Counted from the first letter of the stretch, positions 42,037-53,232 are shown. The stretch: 64,000 bases of DNA from Geothrix rubra (GCF_030268065.1 NZ_BSDD01000002.1:248001-312000); one strand, 5' to 3'. Numbers and translations are program-made. Notes: generated by a model not told the origin, from the sequence alone.

Positions 42037-44733
42037 ATGGCCATTGACCGCATCAAAGTCAAGAAGGAAGCCGACAAGTTCCTGGCTGCCGGCAAGGTGG
42101 AGCGGGCCATCGACGAGCTCCGGAAGCTCCTCGACGACAACCCGAAGGACATGAACACCCTGAACACCATCGGGGACCTGTACCTCCAGATCCGGCGCAT
42201 CCCCGAGGCCGTGGAGGTGTTCCGCCGCCTGGCCATCGCCTACGAGCGGGACGGCTTCGCACCCAAGGCCACCGCCATCCTCCAGAAGACCATGCGGGCC
42301 GCCCCGGACGACATCGACATCGCCCAGCGGCTGGCCGACCTCTACCGGCAGACCAACAAGATCAAGGAGGCCGTGCAGGTCCACCTGCAGGTGGCCGAGT
42401 ACTTCCAGAAGAAGGGGCTCATCAAGCGGGCCCTGGAGGAGTTCGCCAAGCTGGTGGACCTCGATCCCAAGAACCTGAAGAACAAGGTCCGGCTGGCCGA
42501 CCTCTACAACAAGGAGGGCATGAAGGACCGCGCCGCCGCCATCTACCTGGAGGTGGCCGAGTCCCTGGCCATGGAGCAGATGCACGCCGAGGCGAACCAG
42601 ATCCTCGAGCGGGCCAAGGCCATGGTGTCCACCCCCCAGGTGTACCTCACCCAGAGCCGGCTGGGGGTCATCCAGGGGGATTACGCCACGGCCGCCCAGC
42701 ACCTGCGGGAGGGCCTGGCGACCAATGCCCGGAACCCCGAGCTCCTCGAGGCCCTGGCGGAGATCGAGCTACGGAGCGGCAATCCCGACCGGGCCCTGGA
42801 GGCCCTGACCGAGATCCCCCAGCTCCCCGAGAAGGCCATGCCCCTCTGCGAGAAGGCGCTGCGAAACCTGGTGAGCGCCGACCGGGCCGACGAGGGCCTG
42901 CGCCTCTTCTCCCCCATCGCCCGCGAGATGGCCCGGCGCGGCTCCGGCGACCTGGTGAGCCGCAGCCTGCGCGGAGCCCTGCAGGGGAACCTCAGCACCG
43001 AGGCCTGGGTCCTGCTCGCGGAGATCGCCCACCAGAGCGGCAACAAGGCCGAACGGGAGCAGGCGCTCCAGAGTGCCTACGCCCTGGCCAAGACCCACGG
43101 CGACCAGAACCTCATGGACCACCTCTCCACCCAGCTCGTCGCCCTGGGCGCCATCCCCGGCGAGACCCCGCAGGCGCCCTTCGGGGGCTTCGGGGCGCCG
43201 GGCGTGCCGGGGGGGATGCAGCTCCCGCCGGTCTCCATCGAGATCACCCGCCACGGGGGCGAGACGGAGATGGATCCCGTCCGCCGGCTGCGCATCGAGC
43301 AGATCTCCCGAGAGGCGGAGGCCCTGCTCCGCAGCGGCAGCTCGGACCGGGCCGTGGAGACCTACAAGAAGGCCCTGGAGCTGGATCCCGCCGACCTCAC
43401 CATCATCGAGGCCATCGTGGCGGTGCATCGCACCACCGGCCACCTGACCAAGGTGCAGATGCAGTACGTCCAGAGCGCCCAGGCCCTGGCCCGCATCGGC
43501 AAGACGCGCGAGGCCACCCACCTCCTGGACATGGCCGAGCAGCTCTTCCCCGGCTCCACGCGGATCCACCGCCGGACCCTGGGCCTGCCGGAACCCGGCG
43601 CCGTGCCCCCGCCGGCCCCGGCGGTCCGGGCCCCGGAGCCCCAGGCTCCCATCGCCCTCCCGGCCCCCCCGCCCCCGCCGCCCTCCGGAGTGGAATCCCT
43701 CATCGGACTGGATGTCCCGGGCTTCGAGCCGCCGCCCCCGGCCCGTCCGGCGGCGCCCGCACCGGCCTTCGAACCTATCCCCATGGCGGACGCCCTGCCC
43801 GTCTTCCCGGACCTCGAGCCCCTGCCCGCGCCCACGGCCGAGCCCACCTCCCTGGACGCCTCCGACCTGGGCTGGATGGAGGCCACCCTCACGGACCTGG
43901 CGGCCCCGGCCGAACCCGCACCCTCCGTGCCCACGATGCCGCTGCCCCCCCTTGCGGAATCCGCCGCGCTGCCGCCGGAACCGCCGCCCCTCACGGTGCC
44001 CGCGCCAGCCCCGGTGCCCGAGGAGCTGATGAGCCTCCTGGGCGACATCGACTTCCAGCTGGACTACGGCAGCCCGGACGAGGCCAAGCTCGAGATCGAG
44101 GCGGCCCTCCGCCAGTTCCCCGGGCACCCCGAGCTGGTCGACCGCATGGACCGGGCCGAGCTGGCCCTCCAGAAGCTGGGGCACATGGCGAAGGCCAGTG
44201 CCCTCGACGAGAGCGACTTCACCTCCTCCTTCTTCGACCTCACGGACGTGCTGGGCACCGCCCTCCTGGATTCCGGCGAGGGCGAGGAGATGCACGACGC
44301 CACCCACGTCGTGGAGAAGATCCAGAGCGTGGACGAACTCTTCAGCGCCTTCCGCGAGGGTGTGGAGAAGCAGGTCAAGGGCGACGACTACGACACCCAC
44401 TACAACCTGGGCATCGCCTACAAGGAGATGATGCTCATCGATCCGGCCATCGAGGAGTTCAAGATCGCCATGGGCGATCCCGAGCGCACCCTGGAGTGCT
44501 GCTCCATGCTGGCCATCTGCGAGCAGGCCCGGGGCGACCTGGATCGGGCCGTGACGTGGCTCCACCAGGGCATCGACGCCCCCGGCTTCCCACCGGAGGA
44601 CGCCATCGGCCTCCGCTACGACCTGGCCGAGATCCTCCTGCAGCAGGGCCACACCGCCCAGGCCGCGGAGGAGTTCAAGCGGGTCTACGACATGGATCCC
44701 GACTACCGCGACGTGGCCGCCCGGCTGGCCTGA
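42037..44733 (+). CDS. Large tetratricopeptide-repeat protein
   Basis: A 898-residue cytoplasmic protein. TPR units fill residues ~1-370 (for example KVERAIDELRKLLDDNPKDM, IPEAVEVFRRLAIAYERDGF) and continue to ~500; a Pro/Ala-rich linker (~520-680) follows; then further TPR units to the end (THYNLGIAYKEMMLIDPAIE; GHTAQAAEEFKRVYDMDPDY). TPR arrays scaffold complexes; similar proteins in deltaproteobacteria accompany motility and polarity systems, but nothing here assigns it. ATG 42037 follows GAGG; TTG 42022 possible. TACACT at 41995 may be its -10. Confidence 0.87.
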   Translation: MAIDRIKVKKEADKFLAAGKVERAIDELRKLLDDNPKDMNTLNTIGDLYLQIRRIPEAVEVFRRLAIAYERDGFAPKATAILQKTMRAAPDDIDIAQRLADLYRQTNKIKEAVQVHLQVAEYFQKKGLIKRALEEFAKLVDLDPKNLKNKVRLADLYNKEGMKDRAAAIYLEVAESLAMEQMHAEANQILERAKAMVSTPQVYLTQSRLGVIQGDYATAAQHLREGLATNARNPELLEALAEIELRSGNPDRALEALTEIPQLPEKAMPLCEKALRNLVSADRADEGLRLFSPIAREMARRGSGDLVSRSLRGALQGNLSTEAWVLLAEIAHQSGNKAEREQALQSAYALAKTHGDQNLMDHLSTQLVALGAIPGETPQAPFGGFGAPGVPGGMQLPPVSIEITRHGGETEMDPVRRLRIEQISREAEALLRSGSSDRAVETYKKALELDPADLTIIEAIVAVHRTTGHLTKVQMQYVQSAQALARIGKTREATHLLDMAEQLFPGSTRIHRRTLGLPEPGAVPPPAPAVRAPEPQAPIALPAPPPPPPSGVESLIGLDVPGFEPPPPARPAAPAPAFEPIPMADALPVFPDLEPLPAPTAEPTSLDASDLGWMEATLTDLAAPAEPAPSVPTMPLPPLAESAALPPEPPPLTVPAPAPVPEELMSLLGDIDFQLDYGSPDEAKLEIEAALRQFPGHPELVDRMDRAELALQKLGHMAKASALDESDFTSSFFDLTDVLGTALLDSGEGEEMHDATHVVEKIQSVDELFSAFREGVEKQVKGDDYDTHYNLGIAYKEMMLIDPAIEEFKIAMGDPERTLECCSMLAICEQARGDLDRAVTWLHQGIDAPGFPPEDAIGLRYDLAEILLQQGHTAQAAEEFKRVYDMDPDYRDVAARLA

Positions 44734-44785
44734 ACCGCTGGAACGACGAGGTGCTGAGCCGGTCCATCCTGTCCGGGTGGGTTGT

Positions 44786-45709
44786 TCAGCCCAGGACCCG
44801 GCTCCCACTGGCGCCCCAGGGCTGCAGGGCCTGGTGGGCGGCCTGGACGGGCTTCCCGGGGCGCTGGAGGTGCGTCAGTTCCAGGGCGCCTTCCGACGTG
44901 GTCAGCCAGGCGCCCTCCTCCCGGCCCCACAGGATCTGGCCGGCCTCCCGGTAGCAGTTCCGGATGGCCCCCACGCCGCAGACCTTGAGGGCCTGGCCGT
45001 CCACCTCGAGGTCCGTGCCGGGCCACGGCCACAGGGCGCGGACCTGCCGATGCAGCTCCGCCGCCGGCCGCCGCCAGTCCATCCGGCCCATCTCCTTGCG
45101 CAGCTTGGTGGCGTAGGTGGCTCCCGAGGGATCCTGGGGCAGGGGCTGGCCGCTGCCCGAAAGCAGGAGCGGCAGCTGGTCGAGGAGCAGGTCCGCCGCG
45201 TCCGCAGCCAGCGCCTCCAGCAGCCCCTCGGCCGTGTCCCCCTGGCCGATCGCCCGGCGGGTCTGGGCCAGCACCGGGCCCTCGTCGAGGCCCGGGGTGA
45301 GGCGCATGAGGCTCACGCCCGTGGCCTCGTCCCCGGCCAGGATGGCGTGGTTCACCGGCGCCGCCCCCCGCCAGCGGGGCAGCAGGGAGAAGTGGAGGTT
45401 CCACACTCCGAGGGGGCAGGCATCGAGCATCCAGGTCGGAAGGAGGTGGCCGTAGGCCACGACCACCGCCAGGTCGATGCCCAGGGATTCCCAGAGGGCG
45501 CGGGTCTCCGGGGCCTTCCAGGTCTCGGGCTGGTGCAGGGGCAGGCCCAGATCCAGGGCCGCCGACTTCACGGGCGGCGCCTCCAGGTGGCGCCCCCGGC
45601 CCGCGGGCCGGTCGGGGTTGCAGAACACCGCCGCCACCCCCTCTTCCGCCAGCGCGCGCAGGGCCGGCACGGCCGCGCGGGGGGTGCCCAGGAAGGCGAT
45701 GCGGGTCAT
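44786..45709 (-). CDS. fmt: Methionyl-tRNA formyltransferase
   Basis: A 307-residue enzyme that formylates initiator Met-tRNA with 10-formyl-THF. Catalytic features: WNLHFSLLPRWRGAAPVNHAI (Asn/His pair) and the Asp in GLDEGPVLA. A C-terminal OB-like domain completes it. Second gene of def-fmt; the two share the standard arrangement with a 27-base gap. Confidence 0.95.
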   Translation of the reverse strand: MTRIAFLGTPRAAVPALRALAEEGVAAVFCNPDRPAGRGRHLEAPPVKSAALDLGLPLHQPETWKAPETRALWESLGIDLAVVVAYGHLLPTWMLDACPLGVWNLHFSLLPRWRGAAPVNHAILAGDEATGVSLMRLTPGLDEGPVLAQTRRAIGQGDTAEGLLEALAADAADLLLDQLPLLLSGSGQPLPQDPSGATYATKLRKEMGRMDWRRPAAELHRQVRALWPWPGTDLEVDGQALKVCGVGAIRNCYREAGQILWGREEGAWLTTSEGALELTHLQRPGKPVQAAHQALQPWGASGSRVLG

Positions 45710-45736
45710 GGCTGCCTCCGTGTGGCCGGGGGGCTC

Positions 45737-46243
45737 CTAGGAGCTCTTGGCCTGTTTCTGGAACCGGCGCTGGAGAACCTGGCGCTTCACGGGGCCGAAG
45801 TACTCCACGAAGAGCCGGCCCCGGAGGTGGTCGATCTCGTGGCAGAAGGCGCGGGCCAGGAGGTCCTCGCCCACCACCTCGTGCCAGCTGCCGTCCCTGG
45901 CCCGGTTCCTGAGCGTGACCTTCTGGGGACGCTCCAGCACCTCGCGGATACCGGGGATGGACAGGCAGCCCTCGGGCCCCACCTGCAGGCCCTCCTCCCG
46001 GGTGATCTCGGGATTGATGAGCACCAGCTTCTGGGCCGGATCCTCCCCGCTGGAGCAGTCGATGACGGCCAGGTTCAGGTTCACGCCGATCTGGGGCGCG
46101 GCGAGGCCGACCCCCTCCTCGGCCAGGGCCGTCTCGAACATGTCCTCGACCAGGCGCTCCAGCTCAGGGGTCCATTCCCCGACATCCTCGCTGTTCTTCT
46201 TCAGGCGGGGATCCCCCCAGGTGAGCACGGGCCGAACCGACAT
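45737..46243 (-). CDS. def: Peptide deformylase
   Basis: A 168-residue metalloprotease that removes the N-formyl group from nascent proteins. All three motifs are present: GVGLAAPQIGV, EGCLSIPGI (metal Cys) and ARAFCHEIDHLRG (HExxH). A TACACT box and SD precede the ATG. The first gene of def-fmt, divergent from the PpiD-like gene. Confidence 0.95.
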   Translation of the reverse strand: MSVRPVLTWGDPRLKKNSEDVGEWTPELERLVEDMFETALAEEGVGLAAPQIGVNLNLAVIDCSSGEDPAQKLVLINPEITREEGLQVGPEGCLSIPGIREVLERPQKVTLRNRARDGSWHEVVGEDLLARAFCHEIDHLRGRLFVEYFGPVKRQVLQRRFQKQAKSS

Positions 46244-46319
46244 CCTTCATCTCCAGCACTCCAGTGTAATGCAACGCCCTTCCTTTGGTAATCTGGGGGG
46301 TCTGTCCATTGGGGCTCCC

Positions 46320-48227
46320 ATGCTGCGTTCGTTCCGCCAGGTCTTCAAATCCAATCGCATGCCCGTGGCGGCGATCTTCCTCCTGGTGCTGGTCAGCATG
46401 GTCATCTACCTGGTGCCCTCGGGCCGGATGGACACGCCGGACACCGTGGTGGCAAGGGTCTACGGCCGCGAGATCACCCTCCGGGATCTCATGGAACACA
46501 TGTCGGAGCTCTCCCAGCGCTTCGGCAAGCAGGCCAACGAGGAGGCCCTCCGCCCCTACCTGCAGTCCCAGGCCCTCCGGGACCTGATGAACCAGAAGCT
46601 GATGGAGGAGCTGGCCGACCGGCACGGCATCGTCGTGACCGACGAGGAGGTGGCCATCCGCATGCGCGCCTTCCTCCGCCAGTACCCCATCCTCACCGAC
46701 GACAAGGGCAACCTGAAGCCCATGGCCGAGCTGAAGAAGATCTTCCAGGAGACGGGCTTCAACCCCGCCACCCAGGAGCGCGCCCTCCGCGCCGACCTGC
46801 TCCGCACCAAACTCATCCAGCAGGCTGCCGTCCAGGTGCCCGTGAACGCCGCCTGGGTGGAGCAGGAGAACCAGGTGCGCAACGGGAAGGTCGGCTTCGA
46901 CCAGGCCGTCCTCGCCGTGGATCCGACCCCGGTGGCCGACCCCGGGGATGCCACCCTGGAGGCCTTCTACAAGGCCGGCGGGGACCGCTTCCTGCAGGCC
47001 CCTCGCCGGGTCATCCAGGTCGTCGCCGTGGACCGCGCCGCCCTTGGCCAGGCCGTCCAGGTGACCGACGCCGCCGTGAAGGCCGCCTTCGATGCCCGCA
47101 AGAACGACTACCTGGAGCTGAAGGCCCGCCACATCCTCTTCAAGGCCGAATCGGATGCCCAGGTGAAGGAGGCCACGGACAAGGCCCTGGCCCTGCGGGC
47201 GAAGCTGGTCAAGGGCGAGGATTTCGCCAAGGCGGCCGAGACCCTGAGCGATGATCCCAGCGCCAAGGGCAATGGCGGCGAGCTGGGCTGGTTCCACTTC
47301 GCGCAGATGCAGAAGCCCTTCTCCGAGGCCGCCGCGAGCCTGAAGGTGGGCGAGATCAGCCAGCCCGTCCGCACCGTCTACGGCATCCACCTCATCCAGC
47401 TCGAGGGCCGCAAGGAGAAGACCCTGGACGAGGTGAAGGACGAGCTGCGCAAGACCCTCGAGGACGACCAGTTCGCAGCCCGCGCCCAGGAGCGGCTGGA
47501 GCAGATCCGCAAGCGCGCCAACGGGGGCGACCTCGCCTCCGCCGCCCGGAGCTTCGGCAGCCAGGCCCAGCTGAGCCAGCCCTTCTCCAACGAGCCCGAC
47601 GCCCAGAGCCCGGGCCTGCCCGAGCTGTCCCAGCTGGCGGGCGAGGCCTTCCGCCTGAAGGTGGGCGAGGTCTCCAAGCCCCAGCGGGCCGGGGACCGGT
47701 ATTTCCTCTTCCGCGTGCAGGAGGAGCTGCCCGAGGGCGTGCCCCCCTTCAAGGAGGTCCGCGCCAAGGTGCTGGCCGCCTGGAAGCTGGAGGAGGCTCG
47801 CACCCAGGCCCTGGCCAAGGCCCAGGCGGCCCTCAAGGGCGGCGACCTGAAGGCCCTGGGCGGGGTCCTCACCACCCAGGCCCCCGGGCCCATCAGCGCC
47901 CTCAAGGATCTGGCGGGCATCCCCGCCATCCGAACGGCCCTCCTGACCACCCCCGTCGGCCAGATCACGCCCCTGGCCTGGACCGCCGACGGCAAGCTGT
48001 GGGCGGCGAAGATCGCCTCCCGCGACGCGGCCCCGGCCCTCACCTTCGAGACCCGCCGCACCCTCGTCCAGGACATCCAGACCGGCGAGGCCCAGAAGCT
48101 GCTCTCCGCCGAGCTGCAGTTCCTCGACCAGCAGGGCCGCCAGCGGGCGGGCCTCCGCAGCCTCTGGGGCCAGTTCGGCGGCGTCTACCTCAACACGGAG
48201 GCCCTCAAGGGCCAGATGGACCGCTAG
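46320..48227 (+). CDS. PpiD/SurA-like membrane-anchored peptidyl-prolyl isomerase
   Basis: A 635-residue protein with an N-terminal inner-membrane anchor (MPVAAIFLLVLVSMVIYLVP), a SurA_N-like chaperone region (~45-215), and a parvulin domain near 275-370 (LKARHILFKAE, GGELGWFHFAQMQKPFSEAA, YGIHLIQLEGRKEKT). A second degenerate parvulin-like domain follows. This is the PpiD layout: a periplasmic foldase near the Sec translocon. TAATCT at 46289 may be its -10. Its 3' end overlaps the convergent ABC gene by 23 bases. Confidence 0.88.
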   Translation: MLRSFRQVFKSNRMPVAAIFLLVLVSMVIYLVPSGRMDTPDTVVARVYGREITLRDLMEHMSELSQRFGKQANEEALRPYLQSQALRDLMNQKLMEELADRHGIVVTDEEVAIRMRAFLRQYPILTDDKGNLKPMAELKKIFQETGFNPATQERALRADLLRTKLIQQAAVQVPVNAAWVEQENQVRNGKVGFDQAVLAVDPTPVADPGDATLEAFYKAGGDRFLQAPRRVIQVVAVDRAALGQAVQVTDAAVKAAFDARKNDYLELKARHILFKAESDAQVKEATDKALALRAKLVKGEDFAKAAETLSDDPSAKGNGGELGWFHFAQMQKPFSEAAASLKVGEISQPVRTVYGIHLIQLEGRKEKTLDEVKDELRKTLEDDQFAARAQERLEQIRKRANGGDLASAARSFGSQAQLSQPFSNEPDAQSPGLPELSQLAGEAFRLKVGEVSKPQRAGDRYFLFRVQEELPEGVPPFKEVRAKVLAAWKLEEARTQALAKAQAALKGGDLKALGGVLTTQAPGPISALKDLAGIPAIRTALLTTPVGQITPLAWTADGKLWAAKIASRDAAPALTFETRRTLVQDIQTGEAQKLLSAELQFLDQQGRQRAGLRSLWGQFGGVYLNTEALKGQMDR

Positions 48228-48981
48228 CGGGAAGGCCGGGGACGGCCTCCAGGAGGGCCCGCACGTGCGGATGGGGCGGATCGGACAGCAGCTGTCCGGT
48301 CCCGCCCTGGCACAGGACCGCCCCTTTCCGGAGCACGAGGGTCCGGTCGCAGAGGGCCCCCATCAGGCGCAGGTCGTGGCTGGACAGGAGCAGGGCCGTG
48401 CCCGCCGCCTTCACCTCCAGCAGCAGGGCCAGCAGGTGACCGGCCAGGGCGGGATCCAGGGCCGAGAAGGGTTCGTCCAGCACCAGCAGGGCGGGCTCGA
48501 GCATGAGGGCCCGGGCCAGGCAGAGGCGCTGGGCCAGGCCACCCGACCAGACCCCGGGCTGCTGGTCCAGGGCCGTCTCCGGGAACCTCACCCGTGCCGC
48601 CAACCGCGCAGCGGCCGCCCGCCGGGTAGCGGGGGTTCCCCGCCGCTGGATCTCCAGGGGCTCCGCGAGGATCTCCCAGCCCGTGCGGTGAGGCGGCAGG
48701 CTGGCGTGGGACTCCTGGAAGACGGCCTGCATCCGGGGCCGGCGTGGCCGGCGGAGGCGCTCCGGCACCCCCGACCAGGGCGCCCCCTCCAGCCGCACGA
48801 CGCCCTCCGTGGGCCCCATCAGGCCCAGCACCAGGTGCAGGAGCGTGGTCTTCCCCGCGCCGCTCTCGCCCACCACCCCCCAGGCCTCGCCCGGGGCCAC
48901 GTCGAAGCTGACGTCCCGCAGCGCCCAGGCGCCGCCCCGCCGCAGGCCGAGGCCCTCGACGGCGAGGAGGGGCTCGGTCAG
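48205..48981 (-). CDS. Orphan ABC transporter ATP-binding protein, apparent CTG start
   Basis: About 258 residues: Walker [15 protein letters not shown], signature [15 protein letters not shown] (WSGGL for LSGGQ), Walker [15 protein letters not shown], and H-loop [11 protein letters not shown]. The C-terminal [17 protein letters not shown] resembles dipeptide/nickel (Opp/Dpp) ATPases. No permease or binding protein adjoins. In frame with the domain start ([13 protein letters not shown]) there is no ATG, GTG or TTG; CTG 48981 overlaps the serS stop as CTGA. A non-standard start is the simplest reading. Confidence 0.82.
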   Translation of the reverse strand: MTEPLLAVEGLGLRRGGAWALRDVSFDVAPGEAWGVVGESGAGKTTLLHLVLGLMGPTEGVVRLEGAPWSGVPERLRRPRRPRMQAVFQESHASLPPHRTGWEILAEPLEIQRRGTPATRRAAAARLAARVRFPETALDQQPGVWSGGLAQRLCLARALMLEPALLVLDEPFSALDPALAGHLLALLLEVKAAGTALLLSSHDLRLMGALCDRTLVLRKGAVLCQGGTGQLLSDPPHPHVRALLEAVPGLPASGPSGP

Positions 48982-50249
48982 CGGATCACCTCGAGGCCCC
49001 CGAGGTAGGGCCGCAGGGCCTCGGGCACCCGAATGCTGCCGTCGGGCTGCTGGCAGTTCTCCAGGATGGCCACCCAGGTGCGGCCCACGGCCAGGCCGCT
49101 GCCGTTGAGGGTGTGGAGGAAGGCCGGCTTGCCGTCTTTCGGCCGGAAGCGGATGTTGGCGCGGCGGGCCTGGAAGTCGCCGAACCAGCTGCAGGAGCTG
49201 ATCTCGCGGTAGGTGGCCTGGGAAGGCAGCCACACCTCCAGGTCGTAGGTCTTCTGGCTGCTGAAGCCCATGTCGCCCGTGCAGAGCAGCACCCGGCGGT
49301 AGGGCAGGCCCAGGGCCTCCAGGATGGCCTCGGCGTTCGAAGTCAACCGCTCCAGCTCCGCCTCCGCCTGGTCCGGCGCCGCGAAGGCCACCAGCTCCAC
49401 CTTGTGGAACTGGTGCTGGCGGATGATGCCCTTGGTGTCCTTGCCGTAGCTCCCCGCCTCGCTGCGGAAGCAGGGCGTGAAGGCGCAGTGCCGCAGGGGC
49501 AGCATTTCCGCCGCCAGGATCTCGTCGCGGTAGAGGTTGGTGACGGGCACCTCGGCGGTGGGGATGAGGTAGAGGGGCGCGCCGTCGCCGCGGGAGGTCT
49601 TGAAGAGGTCCTGCTCGAACTTCGGCAGCTGCCCCGTGCCGTACATGCTGTCCGCATTCACGAGGTAGGGCGGGATCACCTCCTCGTAGCCTGCGGCGGC
49701 CTGGCGGTCCAGCATGAAGGCGATGAGGGCCCGCTCCAGCTTCGCGCCCAGGCCCTTGAGCACCGCGAAACGCGCGCCGCTCAGTTTCGCCGCGCGGTCC
49801 AGGTCGAGGATGCCGAGCTTCGTGCCCAGCTCCACGTGGTCCAGCGGCTTCTCGATGGCCGGAACCTGGCCCCAGCGCTTGACCTCCACGTTGGCGTGCT
49901 CGTCCTTCCCCGCGGGCACGCTGGCATGCGGCAGGTTGGGGAGGCCCGCCAGGAAGTCGCGGAAGGCGGCCTCGGCCTCGCGCTCCGCCCCTTCCAGCGC
50001 CTTCAGCTTGTCCCCCACCTCCCGCTGCTGGGCGATGAGGGCGTCGGCGTTCTCCTTGGCCCGCTTGAGGCGGCCCACCTCCTCGCTCACGCGGTTGCGC
50101 TCGGCCTTCAGGGCCTCGGCCTCCTGGAGCACCGCCCGCCGCCGCTCGTCCAGGGACCGGTAGGCCGCCACGTCCAGCACATAGCCACGGTCCGCCAGGC
50201 GGGCCGCCACGGCGTCGAGGTCATTGCGCAGGAGGTTGGCGTCGAGCAT
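48978..50249 (-). CDS. serS: Seryl-tRNA synthetase
   Basis: A 423-residue class II synthetase: N-terminal long coiled-coil arm (residues ~30-100, rich in Lys/Glu/Arg), then motif 2 ([20 protein letters not shown]), a [14 protein letters not shown] stretch and motif 3 ([20 protein letters not shown]). No editing insert. ATG 50249. Its stop overlaps the ABC ATPase start. Confidence 0.97.
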   Translation of the reverse strand: MLDANLLRNDLDAVAARLADRGYVLDVAAYRSLDERRRAVLQEAEALKAERNRVSEEVGRLKRAKENADALIAQQREVGDKLKALEGAEREAEAAFRDFLAGLPNLPHASVPAGKDEHANVEVKRWGQVPAIEKPLDHVELGTKLGILDLDRAAKLSGARFAVLKGLGAKLERALIAFMLDRQAAAGYEEVIPPYLVNADSMYGTGQLPKFEQDLFKTSRGDGAPLYLIPTAEVPVTNLYRDEILAAEMLPLRHCAFTPCFRSEAGSYGKDTKGIIRQHQFHKVELVAFAAPDQAEAELERLTSNAEAILEALGLPYRRVLLCTGDMGFSSQKTYDLEVWLPSQATYREISSCSWFGDFQARRANIRFRPKDGKPAFLHTLNGSGLAVGRTWVAILENCQQPDGSIRVPEALRPYLGGLEVIR

Positions 50250-50406
50250 CTCGGGTCCCGGGAATCCTCCAGTCTAGCTTGCCCCGGGGCGCCCATGCCC
50301 CCGCCCCAGGGCCGGGGGGAGAAGGGGAGTATCGTGAAGTCATCCCCCCCGCGGCGACAGCCACCCGCCACGGACGGTGGGCCGCCTCCGAACCGAAGGA
50401 TGCCTC

Positions 50407-51546
50407 ATGCGCCTGCCCTTCGTCCCTTCCGCCCAGCCCTCCCCGGCCCGGGCCGCCCGCTTCAGGAAGGCGGTCCTCGTCGCGGGATTCGCCAGCCTGC
50501 TCCTGGGCCTGGGCGTCCAGCTGGGCTGCGCCGGCGCCAGCGCGGGGGCCTCCCCCTCCCCGACGGATGTGTACGTGGCCGGGGACGAGTCGAACGGACA
50601 GGTGCTGGTGGCCAAGTACTGGAAGAACGGCACGGCCGTGGCCCTCACCAATGGCGCCCACAACGCCCGGGCCTTCGCCATCGCCGTCTCGGGCCAGGAT
50701 GTCTATGTCGCCGGGGGCGAGTCCAACGAGCGGGTGGATGTGGCCATGGTCTGGAAGAACGGGACGCCGGTGGCCCTGACGGACGGGACGAACCAGGCGT
50801 TCGCCGTCGGCCTCGCGGTCTCCGGGGCGGATGTCTACGTGACGGGCTACGAATGCGATCCCTCCCGTTACGGCGTGGCCGTGGCCAAGGTCTGGAAGAA
50901 CGGGGTGCCCACGGCCCTGACCGACGGGAGCGGGATGGCCCAGGCCAATGCCGTCGCCATCGACGGCGCCGATGTCCATGTCGCAGGCTGGGAGTACCAG
51001 GTCAACCAGATCGACCCCAGCACCTGGCTGTTCTCCGCCCAGGCGGTCTACTGGAAGAACGGCCTGAAGACCACCCTGACGAATGTCTCCCGGGGCGGCG
51101 GGGCCCTGGGGATCACCCTTTCCGGCGGCGATGTCTACGTCTCCGGCAACGAATTCGTCCACGGCCTGGGGATCGCCCATGTGTGGAAGAACGGCCAGGC
51201 CACGGCCCTGACCGACGGCAGCCGGGGGGCCGACGCCGCCGGCGTCGCCGTGGCCGATGGCATCGTCTACGCCCCCGGCAGCGAGAACGCCGCCTCCGGC
51301 CTCCCCGTGGCCATGCTCTGGAAGGACGCCGCCCCCACGGTCCTCGCAAGCGCCCGGTATCCCTCCTTCGCCAACGGCGTGGCCCTGTCCCCGACCGGGT
51401 CGAGCGTCTTTGTGGTGGGCACGGTGTACGGCCCCGCGGCCGCCACCGCCACGTACTGGCAGGACGGCCAGCGGCACGACCTGACCGACGGGACCGCCGA
51501 CGCCGAGGCCAATGCCATCACCGTGGTCCGGAGGCCCCTCTTCTGA
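50407..51546 (+). CDS. Secreted seven-repeat protein, probable beta-propeller
   Basis: A 379-residue exported protein (hydrophobic AVLVAGFASLLLGLGVQLGC near residue 30; the Cys lacks a proper lipobox). The rest holds seven related units of ~45-60 residues, each with a DVYVAG-like strand and a W[KQ][ND]G-xxxxLTDG motif (for example MVWKNGTPVALTDG, YWQDGQRHDLTDG). Seven repeats suggest a seven-bladed propeller. Function unknown; propellers of this kind serve as sensors or adhesins. ATG 50407 preferred over GTG 50377. Confidence 0.75.
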   Translation: MRLPFVPSAQPSPARAARFRKAVLVAGFASLLLGLGVQLGCAGASAGASPSPTDVYVAGDESNGQVLVAKYWKNGTAVALTNGAHNARAFAIAVSGQDVYVAGGESNERVDVAMVWKNGTPVALTDGTNQAFAVGLAVSGADVYVTGYECDPSRYGVAVAKVWKNGVPTALTDGSGMAQANAVAIDGADVHVAGWEYQVNQIDPSTWLFSAQAVYWKNGLKTTLTNVSRGGGALGITLSGGDVYVSGNEFVHGLGIAHVWKNGQATALTDGSRGADAAGVAVADGIVYAPGSENAASGLPVAMLWKDAAPTVLASARYPSFANGVALSPTGSSVFVVGTVYGPAAATATYWQDGQRHDLTDGTADAEANAITVVRRPLF

Positions 51547-51561
51547 GGCCTCCGTCCCGGG

Positions 51562-52572
<1,011 letters not shown>

Positions 52573-52600
52573 GGGGCCCCCGCTCCACCCTAGCGAAAAA

Positions 52601-52626
52601 GAGGGAGGGGCCGAAGCCCCTCCCTC
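52601..52626 (-). terminator. Terminator of the outer-membrane operon
   Basis: Perfect 10-bp stem GAGGGAGGGG / CCCCTCCCTC with loop CCGAAG. On the minus strand the stem is followed by TTTTTCGC, making a conventional intrinsic terminator 16 bases beyond the last barrel gene. Confidence 0.9.
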
Positions 52627-52641
52627 GCGGAGGCGGTCCGG

Positions 52642-53196
52642 CTACTTCCCGAACCGGTAGGTGACGCCCAGGGCCCACCAGGAGGGGTTCAGCACCTTGT
52701 TGAACTCCGCCTGGTTGAAGGACAGGGTCCCCCGGACCTGGGGCGTGAAGGCGTATTCCGAGCCGATGCGGTAGCCCAGCTTCACGCCGTTGGTGGCGTT
52801 GGCCCCGGTGAAGTTCGCGTCCGTGGCCGTGTTGGTGTTCTGCTTCCACTGGGTGAGGGTGAGGCCCCCGAAGAAGGTCCACCGGTTCACGTCCTGCATG
52901 ATGTCCAGGCCGCCGTTGACGTGGGGGCGGTTCGCATTCTCCAACCCCGTCTTGTCCTTCCCCCGCAGGGACATGAGGGCGAGATGCAGCCGGGTGTTGA
53001 GCCCCGGCTTGAGCTCCGTGCGGAAGGCGAAGCCGACGGAGAAGCCGGCCAGGTTGTTGCTCCGCACCATCTTGTTGAGGTCGGAGTTGCCGATGGTGGC
53101 CGTGGCCGTGACCTCGAAGGGGTTCCCCTCGTCCACGGACTGGGCGCAGAGGGGGAGGACCATCAAGGGAAGGGCGATGAGTCGCTTGAGATTCAT
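52642..53196 (-). CDS. Small outer-membrane beta-barrel protein
   Basis: A 184-residue exported protein (signal MNLKRLIALPLMVLPLCAQ). Alternating amphipathic strands and terminal aromatic residues (WWALGVTYRFGK) indicate an eight-stranded barrel. No family recognised. It is the third gene of an operon behind a TonB-dependent receptor and another barrel, 36 bases from the receptor. Confidence 0.7.
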   Translation of the reverse strand: MNLKRLIALPLMVLPLCAQSVDEGNPFEVTATATIGNSDLNKMVRSNNLAGFSVGFAFRTELKPGLNTRLHLALMSLRGKDKTGLENANRPHVNGGLDIMQDVNRWTFFGGLTLTQWKQNTNTATDANFTGANATNGVKLGYRIGSEYAFTPQVRGTLSFNQAEFNKVLNPSWWALGVTYRFGK

Positions 53197-53232
53197 GGGA
53201 TCACTCCGTAGGGATTCAGGATCGCTGCGCCG

